Origin: Apostichopus parvimensis
Lineage: Eukaryota > Echinodermata > Holothuroidea > Aspidochirotida > Stichopodidae
Reading direction: 5' to 3'
DNA: 24,478 bases
Assembly (NCBI GenBank): GCA_000934455.1
Contig: KN886888.1
Location: 8,995 to 33,472, forward strand
Positions 10,999-21,042 of this stretch are shown here, piece by piece. Numbering within the stretch: the first letter of the stretch is position 1; each line of letters starts with the position of its first letter. Below the pieces are notes generated by a model that did no database searches, was not told the DNA's origin, and saw only the letters and a list, made by a program, of their open reading frames with translations. A program made the position numbers and the translations under genes.

Positions 10999-12564
10999 GT
11001 AAGCAAGTGGAAGCTAACAGCACTCTTATGTCTATTCTCATATTTGTAATATAATTGCTTTAAGCTTTAATTACACAGTGAAAACAATGCCCATCACTTT
11101 AATGGTCACACCAAGAAGTGCATGGTCACAGTTTGCTTATTAATTAGTTACATCAAATGTTAATAAGTGTGCAATTCATTTGTTTTATTTTGTCACAAAG
11201 TTGTGTTTTTTGTGATATTAATAGAAATGATGATTCTCTTCATCAAAGGAATTAATCTATTCATTCCATACTGTTTGACTGGTCATAAAACAGCAAGCAT
11301 ATTTTACAGAATGCATGACTAAGCGATTATTAAGTTTAATAATGAGTATATGCAAATTTTCTGTTAGAAGATAATGTTAGTCATTCTTGTTAATAGGTCA
11401 GTTTGCATTGTATCTAACATCCTCTCGCCTTGAAATTTACTGAAGATTACAAACTTTTTAAAGATATTCCTAAGAGGGAGAGATTGTTGCTAACCAATCC
11501 TCCTGTGTGACAAACTTTAATACACAGTACTTAAAGACATTATTTACTTCTTCATACACAATGGAAAGATACTGGGCAAGGCAGAGAGTAATATGCAGAT
11601 AAGAGCATAACAAACTTGGGTTAGTTTGTAGAAGGTAAAAACAAATGACTTTTTAAGGTCAGGTATGCGTGGGTGTATGTGTCATGTGTGAAACAACCCC
11701 CCCTCCCCCCATCAAGACTTGAAAGGCATGAAATTACATTTAGAAAAAATATTGATATTGGCTTCTTGATTTGTTATGTTTGTGATTGTTCTGTTGCGAG
11801 TAAAAAGAGAATTGGGTTGACAAAAGGGATTCTCCAGAGATGTATACAATGATGTTAGAGAGGATGAAACGTCCCCGCTGTTTGCCCCATCCATCATCGG
11901 AAATTTTATGCTTGAGTTGGTTATTTTGTTGGTCAATCATTCACCAACGGCTCCTGTCTACGTGTCACACAGTCTGGCTGACCTCATAGAGTAGTTCTAA
12001 TCTGAAATTCATCAATTGTAGAGGCCAGTCGCAATGAATATATTGATCAAATAGATTGGTAATGAGCCTCCTTTTCACAGGACTGGCTGTTTCAGAAATA
12101 TTCTCTGAATCTATCGTAGGCAGAGATGTATCAAATGATGCGAGTCCAGACTTTTGTCTCTCCTAAATTTTGTGGCCTATTTCTCTGGAAAATAAGGGGA
12201 AAGGGAGATATAAGTTCACGCTTTTTATGTTCGAGAAGAGAAGAGAAAAGGTTCGGACGGGATACAGCAAATAGTCTACTTAAAAGATTGAATAGAGTTT
12301 GAGAGCATTTGTCATCTTCTTGAGAAGTTTTTTGGATCCTGTCAGAAAAGTTATTAGGCAAAGAATATCAAATGATGAAAAGCTGTCTCTTTTATCGCTT
12401 TTTCGATCAAAGGTTTTGTAGAAAGATGATAAATGTTGCATTGTGCTGTAAAGTAACCTATGGGAAACTTGGGGGTAGTCTTGAACTCTTTAACCCTGAT
12501 CACCTACTTGTGTTAATTTATTCTTGAGTAGTTGTAAACTGAACGTTTCTTCCTGAATTACTAG
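10999..12564. other. Unassigned sequence
   Basis: AT-rich DNA without a recognisable gene. C-rich strings lie at about 11696-11710. Open frames on the minus strand at 11712-11940 overlap each other in two phases and match nothing I know. Confidence 0.5.
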
Positions 12565-12729
12565 CACAATGAGGCCATGATGATGATGAAGTCAGAGGTT
12601 AATACAGAAATCATGAATGAGAGGTTTCATTCTGAGATAAGTTGTGATAGGAAGTTTAAAGACTTTGTAAGGTGTATTTTGAATTGTTTTCTCCATCAAA
12701 CTAACGGAATAAAATACTGGAAAATGTGA
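12565..12729 (+). other. Candidate alternative PLC-beta 3' exon (unproven)
   Basis: A TTTCTTCCTGAATTACTAG-like acceptor ends at 12564. The phase-0 frame reads HNEAMMMMKSEVNTEIMNER, then FHSEISCDRKFKDF, with a possible donor GTAAGG at 12667, or continues to TGA at 12727-12729 with AATAAA at 12708. Phase and helical, charged composition would fit the candidate exon at 10951-10998. No family match is recognised. Confidence 0.22.
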
Positions 12730-13089
12730 TCCTGCAAATGGTACGAGGGGACGTTGAAATTAGGCCAATATCTAAAAGGATTGCCCATCAAAAATTAAAG
12801 AATAATAATAAATATTGTTGAGGGAGAAAGACACTTGGTTTTCTAAATGAAGATGTCATAACTTCCTAGTTAACAGGAATCAAATAGTTATAGACAAAAA
12901 GATGTTGCAGTTTAATAGATTGGACAGGCATTAAAGTATGTATACATGAATATTGCAAGACAAACAAACAGCCAACATTGTCACCAGTTCAAATGTAAAA
13001 CAAAGGGAATAAACAAATTCAAAAACCATTGAAACGTCAATAGAATAAATTTAATGCCACATTATATCTGCGCATGATTTACTTTTACC
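12730..13089. other. Unassigned sequence with AATAAA motifs
   Basis: No gene seen. Possible + strand poly(A) signals AATAAA lie at about 12807 and 13008, in an A-rich stretch where such hexamers are expected by chance. Confidence 0.4.
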
Positions 13090-13220
13090 TACTAGTACTA
13101 GTACTACTAATACCAGTACTACTAATATTAGTACTACTAGTATTAGTAGAACTAGTATAAGTAGTACTAGTACTACTAATACTAGTAATAGTAGTACTAG
13201 TACTACTAATAATAGTACTA
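13090..13220. repeat. Palindromic TAC/TAG trinucleotide-like tract
   Basis: About 130 bases built almost only from TACTAG, TACTAA and AGTAGT words, with recurring palindromes ACTAGT, AGTACT and TTAGTACTA. On the minus strand it reads as a run of L, V and I, which explains the hydrophobic open frame there. Both strands can fold back on themselves. Confidence 0.9.
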
Positions 13221-16200
13221 AGGTATAGATGTTTATGCTGTCACACTGATATCTACCTTGCACAGTGTCCCATATCAGGTAGGTTTCAGTTTTAGGTCAA
13301 AGACATAAGCAGAATAATATTAGGGTCACTCCACCTGTAATAGATATATGTCTTGCCAAATAAATGTCATCAGAAATAGGAGACAATTTTTTTTTTTAAA
13401 TAAAATAAATTCCATTATTTTCACCCAGACATGCAAGAGGTATTCTGTAATAGGCCAGTGTGTGTTACCTTACTTTTAAATGTTTAACATGTACTTTCTG
13501 TCCTATTAGTGGAACTGTTTTGTCACACCATTTTGATGGGTTTTGTTTTTAAAAAATTAAAGTCAATTGCCTGAATGAGTCTGAATCATAGAGCTCTAAA
13601 ATAATAAGAGGAAAAGAGAAAGATTTGGTAAAGTTAATTGTGTGAATGCTTCTACATGTAAGCATGCAGGTGTAATGTAATAGATTTGTTCTTACATTTC
13701 TACTCTGATTTGGGGGGGGGGGGTATGTAATGGTCACTGAGATCGAGGTTCTGTCATTCTGTAGTTTCATATTAAATTTAAGGAAATGAAAGTCTCTTTT
13801 TCAAACTGTAATGCACAAAACATGTGAAATACTTCCCAATCACGATTAGCATGGCCATAGTTAAGCAACAGTTGTTTTTTCGATGAAACAGTGATAGGTT
13901 ATCATGGTCTTCAGATTTTGATCAAAAGTCCTTTGTACTAACTTTGGATATTAAATGCTTGGTCAGGCTATGGTGTTGGTAGCTCATTTAAGTATTAAAT
14001 CAAACATTTTGTGATTTCTAGTTGTTTGGTTCTACAAGCCTGGGTTCCACGCTCCAATCTCTTTAATTTCTGGAGATGAAAATATTTTTAGTACAAAAGT
14101 TGTTGTTGTCTGCTCTTTCTTTTACCATTTTGAAAAAAAAATTTCAAAAAATTATGCATTCAACTCTGATTGTGTTTAGTCTAACACAAATGACATCATG
14201 AATACAAAATGGATTGGTATGGATTCAAATTTAATATACTACATGATGTCGCAAATCAGCTTGATGAGTCAAGCACAATTACATCAAAATCTCAAAAAGA
14301 CTTGGTATTCCCCTGATGGTTTCAATGTGATCATTGACTACGAATTGACATTGATAATCCCTTTGGGCTTCCTATTTAAATCATTTATGTTTGATCAGGT
14401 TTGATTGTCTTTGGTCCCTTGTGTAAAAAAAAAACATTAAAACAAAATTATCAACAAAAAACTTCTTTGTGTGTAAAATCAGTTCTTTGTTTATGGTTTC
14501 GAATACATGCACATGTATGTACATGTTTGATTCAAAGTGACAAAATATGTCCAAAAATTAGTTTCGTTTCTGTAATTCATTTCAAAGTTTCCATGGCAAC
14601 TAAGAAATTGTCATTCTCACATGTCAGTTTCGATGGTTAATCAGTTTGCTCAGAAGTGAATTTTCTAAAGATTAGACTTTAAAAGAAATGAAGCTCATTG
14701 GTTTGCAGTGGTATTATATGGGAGATTAAGTTGGTGTTCTAGTACCAAAAGTGGTGAATGTCACATTAACGAAAATTAATATTTACTACAAGAAACTTTG
14801 TGTAAACCTCAACTGATCATTGTGACCACTACTCACTCCAATGAAAACCAAACAAAGTTAAAAGTATGGTAGTCTCCATCCATCTTATACTGGAAATTAT
14901 TCTTCAGACTGATTGAGGAATATTATTTTGGTTTATATCTTGTGTATGTGCTTGATATGGAGAGAATCACATGTTTTGAGACAATAATTTTTATACTGAT
15001 TATGATTGAGTTGGTTCATGCAGGCAAGGAGGAGATGGTGTGATATATATATATGAAGATGTTCAGGCTGCATATACTTATTATTATTATTATTATTATT
15101 ATTACTAGTCTATTTTAAAATGATGGGGTTTGAGCTGATGTGGGCTTTACTGGAAGTTACATTACAACATCAGACTGTAGTAAAGTGTAAAAAGTTCATG
15201 ATCAGATGAAGGAGGAGGGTTGTGTGCTGTAAGGGCTATAGTAAAAATGGTTTTCTTTTTATAAATCCAGTATGGCATTGTGTCGATAGTTTTGTAGCAG
15301 GGGGAAGTGAAGTTAACCTTTGGTTTCTAACAAAAAACACATTATTTTTATGTTGGTTGTCAGACTGTGTCAAAGGTTAAATGATTAGCAGACTACTCAT
15401 TAACTAGTGAGATGTCTGTTTGTGAAGATAAAATCTTCAACATTGCAAAGATAATTGTTCCTTGTTTTAAGTGCACAATGCAGCAGTATCCTACAGTGGC
15501 TACAACTTAGCAATAAATTAAGTTTTAAGGTGAATTTTAATATCAAACTATTAAACGACATAAAATATCAGCAACACTTGGTGTTAGTACAAGGTACATA
15601 CTTACATAATAATAAGTGGTTTTAGGCTGATAGTACATTATGGTTGTTATAGTAAAGATGGAAGACATATGTCTCAAGCAGCAAACACTGTAGCAGACTA
15701 TAATAATGGGTGCTAATTCCTGAGTAAAGTCGGGGGAGGGGGGTTGTATTGGGGTTTTAGTAGTCAGTGCTATGTTGGGATGGGGGTATTGATGGTGATT
15801 TCTATTTGTCATTGCTGTCTGCTAGAGAGGATTCATGCTGCTCATCTATAAGTGCAAAGATCCTTCTATCTTCATGTTCTGATTTCATTTTTGAACCAGG
15901 TGCATTTTGTGTTCTGCCTTTTTCTACAGTTTTGATTTTCAATTTCTCACCACTGTCTTCATACAAATGTTCATAGATTAATGGTTAATCGTTCATCATT
16001 TCATAGGTCACTTTCATGTGATTTACAATGATAATAATAACTTATTGTCCTCTTTGTTTTTTGTTTTGTTTTTGGAAGAGAGTTTTCTAGAGCCAGTCAA
16101 TTGTGAAAATTGTAACCACTGTTCTGTATGTAAATATGTACATAGTTAGCGCTTTATATACTATTACAATCAAACTTTTTGCTCCTATCAGTGTTTTGTA

Positions 16201-17811
16201 CCTGCAGATATATACTCACAGTTTGTAAAGTTGACTTGTTTGTTCTGTTACCATAACAACTGACCTATAAAGGCAACAGTGTTTGAAAGCTACCCCCTCA
16301 CCCCTTCCCCTCTCCATCTGAGAGGAATCTTTCATTCGGCACACATCAAGTACTGGAATTCTTTAACCAAAATCTTGTGTGAACTGACATCTTGTGCTGT
16401 TTCCAAAGAATTGAGCACTGCCTCCCTTTATTTCTTAGTTTATGCAGTACTTGGGCAAGTCATTCACTTTGACTTTAAAGCTGCTGAACAATTGTTGGAC
16501 TCGTATAGCAACTTGATCATTTTGCGATGAGATACTGAATTAATTATTAATGGCCGCACTCATGACTTTCCTACCCCTCCCCAACCATGTCTTTGATGTT
16601 ATCAGAAACTAGTTGTAGTGCGAGACAAGTCTCACATGTTGATTCCTTCATAAGTTTATTTATGACCTAATGAATACTTACCGACTAGTACTTAATTTGC
16701 ACCTTACTGTCATTGACACCAACAGTCAATAACATTATATTCTTATCAAATGTTTATCTGTAATATTTAAAGTAGTCCTTTTTTTATAAATAACTGGAAC
16801 GTTTCTAACACTGCCATCATCAAATTTAAGAACTATCTTTAATAATTGTTGTTAACAAGCTACTGGATCTAACTATTACTGCACATTTTAATGGTCACAC
16901 TTTAAAATTGTCTGTTTTTAAGATCGAGACAACAGCCTATTTGCTGGAATGCATGCAACATTCAATTTTATAGATTTGGATTGTCATAAAGTCATATATG
17001 TTTTCTTTTCAAATCCATCTTACCGTTTTGAGCTTCCTTCGCCCTTTTTTATTGTTAAAACTTTACCAGAAGTGAAGACTTTGGCTTGCCAAATCGACCA
17101 AGTCTAGTAAAGATAAACTATTTATGAAACTCATTATTTGTTTTTTCTCTCATATTTTTTTTTCTTCATAGTTTATGAAAAAGGTCGAACAGTAAAACTT
17201 TGCGTTTCTTCGAGTTTCCCTGTAATTGTATTGTAAGTTTGGAATGTTGGAAGATATGATAATATCTTCAGTGTTTATATATATAAATATATATACAATG
17301 TGGACTTAAGTTTTGCTATATTTCCTATAGAACTCTGCAACTAGAGTAAATGAATGATGTAAGAAAGACGAATTGAACATTGTTGTCTCTTTTCTTTTCT
17401 TTTTCTTCTCAAATTTCTTGCAAAGTTATGCTACGTTTGGAATTCACCTACCCTCTTTTTGGAATTTGGAATTTACGTACCCCCTTGGAATTTACGAACC
17501 CTCTCAAGTCATCTCATCACCTATAGTGTGTGTTCCCTTGAAACAGGTCTTCATTTGGAGTAGTAACCCACCACCCCCACCCCTCTATCACCTTCCAGTA
17601 TACTCACGTGCATATAAAATCATTTTCCACTTCAAGACCTGCATATTAACAAGATACAAATATCGCCCCTTAAAGAATAAGGCCCTATAAAATATTCTGA
17701 CAAGTTTTCGAAATCAAGTCAGAAATTCTGTATGACGTTAGACGTCCAGTTTCCGTTTCAATTATTGAAGATGGGGTGTCGGCATTTTCGGAGTCACAAT
17801 GAATTACCCTT
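13221..17811. other. Long unassigned AT-rich region
   Basis: No gene is recognised over 4.6 kb. Seen in it: a poly-G run (13711-13720), a TTA microsatellite (15078-15104), TA-rich tracts (15041-15055, 17276-17296), and open frames on both strands without known motifs. These include a minus-strand purine-rich frame at 15802-15984 and a + frame at 16264-16530. Confidence 0.5.
15078..15104. repeat. (TTA)n microsatellite
   Basis: About nine uninterrupted TTA units, ending in ATTACTAG. Confidence 0.95.
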
Positions 17812-17888
17812 CAGTGGCGGATCCAGGATTTCGCCGAAGGGGGGGCCCAGATGGGAAATGCCTAATCGTCGTCCTGGGGGAGGGGTCT

Positions 17889-17915
17889 AAGGGGAGTGGG
17901 TGCCCCACTCCCCTT
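17889..17915. repeat. Subterminal hairpin of the outer element
   Basis: AAGGGGAGTGGG (17889-17900) and CCCACTCCCCTT (17904-17915) are perfectly complementary, giving a 12-bp stem and a TGC loop, about 80 bases inside the left terminus of the outer transposon. Confidence 0.9.
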
Positions 17916-18098
17916 TGGAAAATTTCACAAAATATGGAGGTCCTCGGTGCAATCTGGTGCTACTTTTCGTGAAAGTTTGGAGTAAAATTTATTTCCAATA
18001 AATCATGTATTCATGGTTTGCCGGGCATATATTTGCAATTTCGAGCTAGTTGCGAGTCGTTTCCCTCTCTGCTAGCTTCGTGCTTACTGGATCCGGAC

Positions 18099-19022
18099 CA
18101 GGGGCGTCGTGCGAAAATAAATTTTTTTGGGGGGGGCCGTGAGCAGGTGATGACAATCTAAGCGGAGCGCCACCACGGGTTGGCGCGCAGCGTACAAGAA
18201 AAATTTTCGTCTGGCAGACCCCTCAGATTGCAGGAAACGGCACTTCCCGTGCTTTATGGCAGTAAGCAACACCCCTAAAATTGATCAAAATTTCCGGCAA
18301 TTTTTTATTTTGTGAAATATTCTCGAAGGAAGTGATCGCCATTTATTCCTCAGTTTACCAATTCCTCGTCTCCCAGAAGCGCCCAAAATTTAAGAAATCG
18401 AAACATTTTTGTGTTGGCTGATCCATGATCGCCGCCCATGCCCGTGAGAAGTGGTGACTGGGTAAAGAAAAAGCTATGCCGTTATTATTATTCATTTTTT
18501 TCAAAACTACCTATCAGATCATGAGGAAAATTTATCCTGGTGGACCTTTTAGCGAACTGATTGCATAGCTTAAGAAGAAGTTCACATGGAGTCCCATAAT
18601 CTCTGTTCACTACATTTATCTTAACTTTCCGAACTTTGTTACAGGCTTAGAAAACAATTAAAAAAGTTGCCATTTTTTCATGGAAAATTGACTGACTTTG
18701 GCAAAGGTAACGGGTTGCACTTACTCTGGGACTACGTATATATAATATTGTTCAACGATGGCAGCGTTGATGGCACATTTGGTTCATTAGTTATCAACCA
18801 GTAATTATTTAACTGTTTCGATTGACTGAATACCAACAATTTACAACCATTGACCAAGCAGTCAACAGAAGCCCCATTCCTCGTAGGCCCTACAAGAAAT
18901 TCAGTTGCTGTCACGGTTCGAAAACACTTTTTTTTTAAATTATGACAAAATTTTATGACACCTTTGACAAAATTTGGGGGGGGGGCCTGTGCCCCCGGGC
19001 CCCAATGGGCACGAAGCCACTG
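18099..19022. mobile_element. Non-autonomous hAT-like transposon with 8-bp TSD, nested
   Basis: The left end CAGGGGCGTCGTGCG (18099-18113) and the right end, read on the minus strand as CAGTGGCTTCGTGCC (19022-19008), match at 12 of 15 positions. The element is flanked by a perfect 8-base duplication ATCCGGAC at 18091-18098 and 19023-19030, the hallmark length for the hAT superfamily. It is 924 bases long, with no recognisable transposase or BED/hATC motif on either strand, so it is non-autonomous or decayed. It sits inside the element 17812-19345 and must have inserted after it. Confidence 0.85.
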
Positions 19023-19345
19023 ATCCGGACTGCCGCGAACGTACGTTAAAAATGCATCGTGCTCAGTGCTTCCACACTCAAAATTTGTTTTTCCCGAAAT
19101 GGAATCAAAAATTTCCCGAATCGGCTCGGTATTTCCTGAAATTTCCAAAGTGCCGTACGGCTCACCCCACCCAACACCTACATTTTTGTATACAAATAAT
19201 TTTCACACTTCGAGACTCCATATGATTTTTCTTCTTTTGATTTTTTCATCACGCATGGGGCCCTTTCCCTCGAACGCGGTAAAAAAAAATTCAGGATTTT
19301 CAAAAAGGGGGGCCCGGGCCCCCCCCCCCCCTGGATCCGCCCCTG

Positions 19346-20627
19346 CCCTTAACCCCTAATCACTTCTTCTAATTAATATTCATGATATATGTTAAATTTT
19401 GGCCAGATTTCAATCAAGTTATTCAAGCTCAAAGTTCGCCGAAGATTTGTTGGAATCATGTTAACGTTTCTGTCTGCCAGCTGGCGATCTAATTTGTAGC
19501 CTACTTTACTGAAACTATACTGGCTTTTGCCGGCTGGGCACTGAATAAAAACACAGGAAGAGAAACAGACTGCAGCAAAAAGCGAGCTAAACTTAGTTTA
19601 TACCTTCTGATCGATTTATTTTCCAGTTTCCGTTGACATTTACCTTTGAATCAACTAAAAGTGCGCATTCTCTTTGGTTTTATAGATTTTTCTCAAAGTG
19701 ATTCGCTTGCTAAACGCAAACATTTATCTCAAAACTAAATACACTTTGGATACGCTTCGGGCGAAGTTGCAATAGCTGCCGTGGAAAACACGGTCGGTTC
19801 ATATAGCATAGATTGGTGATATACCTTCTAAATATACTGAACCATACACTTTTAAGTAACAAACTATCAATTTGTAAAACTTCCATTTCGGGACTCTAAA
19901 TATACGAATGCAGACCAGCATAATCTAAACAGAAACACTGCCAACAAAGTAGCCATTAGGGACATATGTGCGTGCCTTTTGAGTGTTAATAAAAAAATAA
20001 AAACGGGTCAGCATGGTGTTTTGTGTTCTGAAGTTGAAATGGACAGCGAACCGTGAAGAGGATCCAATCCAACCCAGGGAAATGAATCGTGTTTCAAGGA
20101 TTTGATGTCTGATAAAGGTCGTATTCTGTAATATTGATGTGAGTTAGATGATCATGGAGTTGATGCAGTATAGGCTATTCTGTTTTGTTAGGGGAACAGT
20201 TAAAGAGAAGCTTTGGATATTGCTTAAATTAAATGCAAAGATTCTTCAGAAGAAGAAAGAAAAGAAGTATAACTGCATATATTAATAGCATGGTATGATC
20301 ATAGCAAACAGTACGGTAATCTCTTAACGTACTACCGTACTTATTACCAGAGGAAGATACAGCCTAGGCGCCCAGTCTACACCCCACCCACTCATTCATC
20401 CAAAACTGACGATTCTTCACTTTGTTAACTGAATTACTTTTATTTATGTACATAAGGATGTTGCCCACGCACGGTCTTACCCCATGCAACCCTCGTATCG
20501 GTACCTGTTCTCGATAAGTTCCCTAAATAGACCGGTACTATATGTTAACATGCTATTAATATCTCCCTTCAAATCTTCAGTATGGAATCCATTCGTGGAA
20601 CGAATGTGAAATTCCCGTACATAAGAA
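19346..20627. other. Unassigned sequence
   Basis: No gene recognised. An inverted repeat GTACGGTA/TACCGTAC (20311-20318 and 20333-20340) and another, ATTCGT-GGA-ACGAAT (20591-20605), are present near the right side. Confidence 0.5.
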
Positions 20628-20680
20628 AGGGAAAGTGGCACCCGGAAAGTGGCACCAAAACGTCACGGCCGAAACGCCAC
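20628..20680. repeat. Degenerate 13-14-bp tandem repeat
   Basis: Four related words in a row: GGGAAAGTGGCAC, CCGGAAAGTGGCAC, CAAAACGTCACGG, CCGAAACGCCAC. The first two share 13 identical bases (20630-20642, 20644-20656). It lies about 50 bases before the SINE. Confidence 0.55.
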
Positions 20681-20732
20681 TATTAATTCAAACAGATCAC
20701 CACAACAAACAAAACCATATCAACAGCCATTT

Positions 20733-21042
20733 CGAGCGTTACGGTCAAGTGGTTAAGGCAGTGTACTTGTGATCTAATATTTGCAGGTTCGAGCCCTGGC
20801 CAGATCATTACGTTGTGTCCTTAGGCAAGACACTTATCTCCATTGCCTCTCTTCACCCAGGTGTATAAATGGGAACCTGTGAGATAAACTGTCAGCTGGG
20901 CGCGGTTTAGCTCATGCCATGTGAAGGGATTTGACTCTATGTTTGACAGGTTATAGTTGACCAGGGTAATATTGTGATGCGCCTTGAGCACCGTTATCGG
21001 TGGATATGTCTGCGCTTTATAAATCCTCATACTAATGTTATT
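20733..21042 (+). mobile_element. tRNA-derived SINE with L2-LINE-like 3' tail
   Basis: The head is tRNA-like: Pol III box A at 20740-20752 (TACGGTCAAGTGG) and box B at 20786-20796 (GGTTCGAGCCC), correctly spaced. The body follows with CCTTAGGCAAGACACTTATC and CACCCAGGTGTATAAATGGG, a central segment common in SINEs of marine invertebrates. The 3' end, GCGCCTTGAGCAC ... TGCGCTTTATAAATCC followed by short AT-rich repeats, resembles the tail that L2-clade LINEs recognise. No clear target-site duplication could be fixed. It is not a functional tRNA gene: acceptor pairing is poor and the sequence runs on past the tRNA end. Confidence 0.88.

Larger units (their letters stand above)
17812..19345. mobile_element. 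MITE-like DNA transposon (hAT-type ends), interrupted
   Basis: The terminal inverted repeats are CAGTGGCGGATCCAGG at 17812-17827 and CCTGGATCCGCCCCTG at 19330-19345, matching at 15 of 16 positions. The sequence just inside both ends is rich in G (or C) runs. The element has no transposase; after removal of the inner insertion (18099-19022 plus one duplicated 8-mer) its length is about 602 bases. Both ends are flanked by CCCTT (17807-17811 and 19346-19350), a 5-base direct repeat rather than the 8 bases usual for hAT. Assignment to hAT rests on the CAG...CTG ends and is tentative. A strong hairpin lies near the left end. Confidence 0.8.

Noticed and set aside
13051-13263. Minus-strand 70-codon hydrophobic frame that looks like a membrane segment
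   Set aside because: The L/V/I run is the translation of the palindromic TAC/TAG tract and has no protein logic outside it.
16264-16530. + strand frame of about 89 codons reading like a globular protein (FLVYAVLGQVIHFDF)
   Set aside because: No in-frame ATG, no recognisable family, and no supporting neighbours. A chance open frame cannot be excluded, so it is not called as a gene.
18732-19148. Minus-strand 138-codon open frame
   Set aside because: It crosses the boundary of the inner transposon (19022) and its TSD, so it is a chimera of two elements. No transposase motif is seen.
20733-20807. Possible tRNA gene from A and B boxes
   Set aside because: The acceptor stem does not pair well, and the sequence continues into a SINE body and LINE-like tail. 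It is the SINE head.
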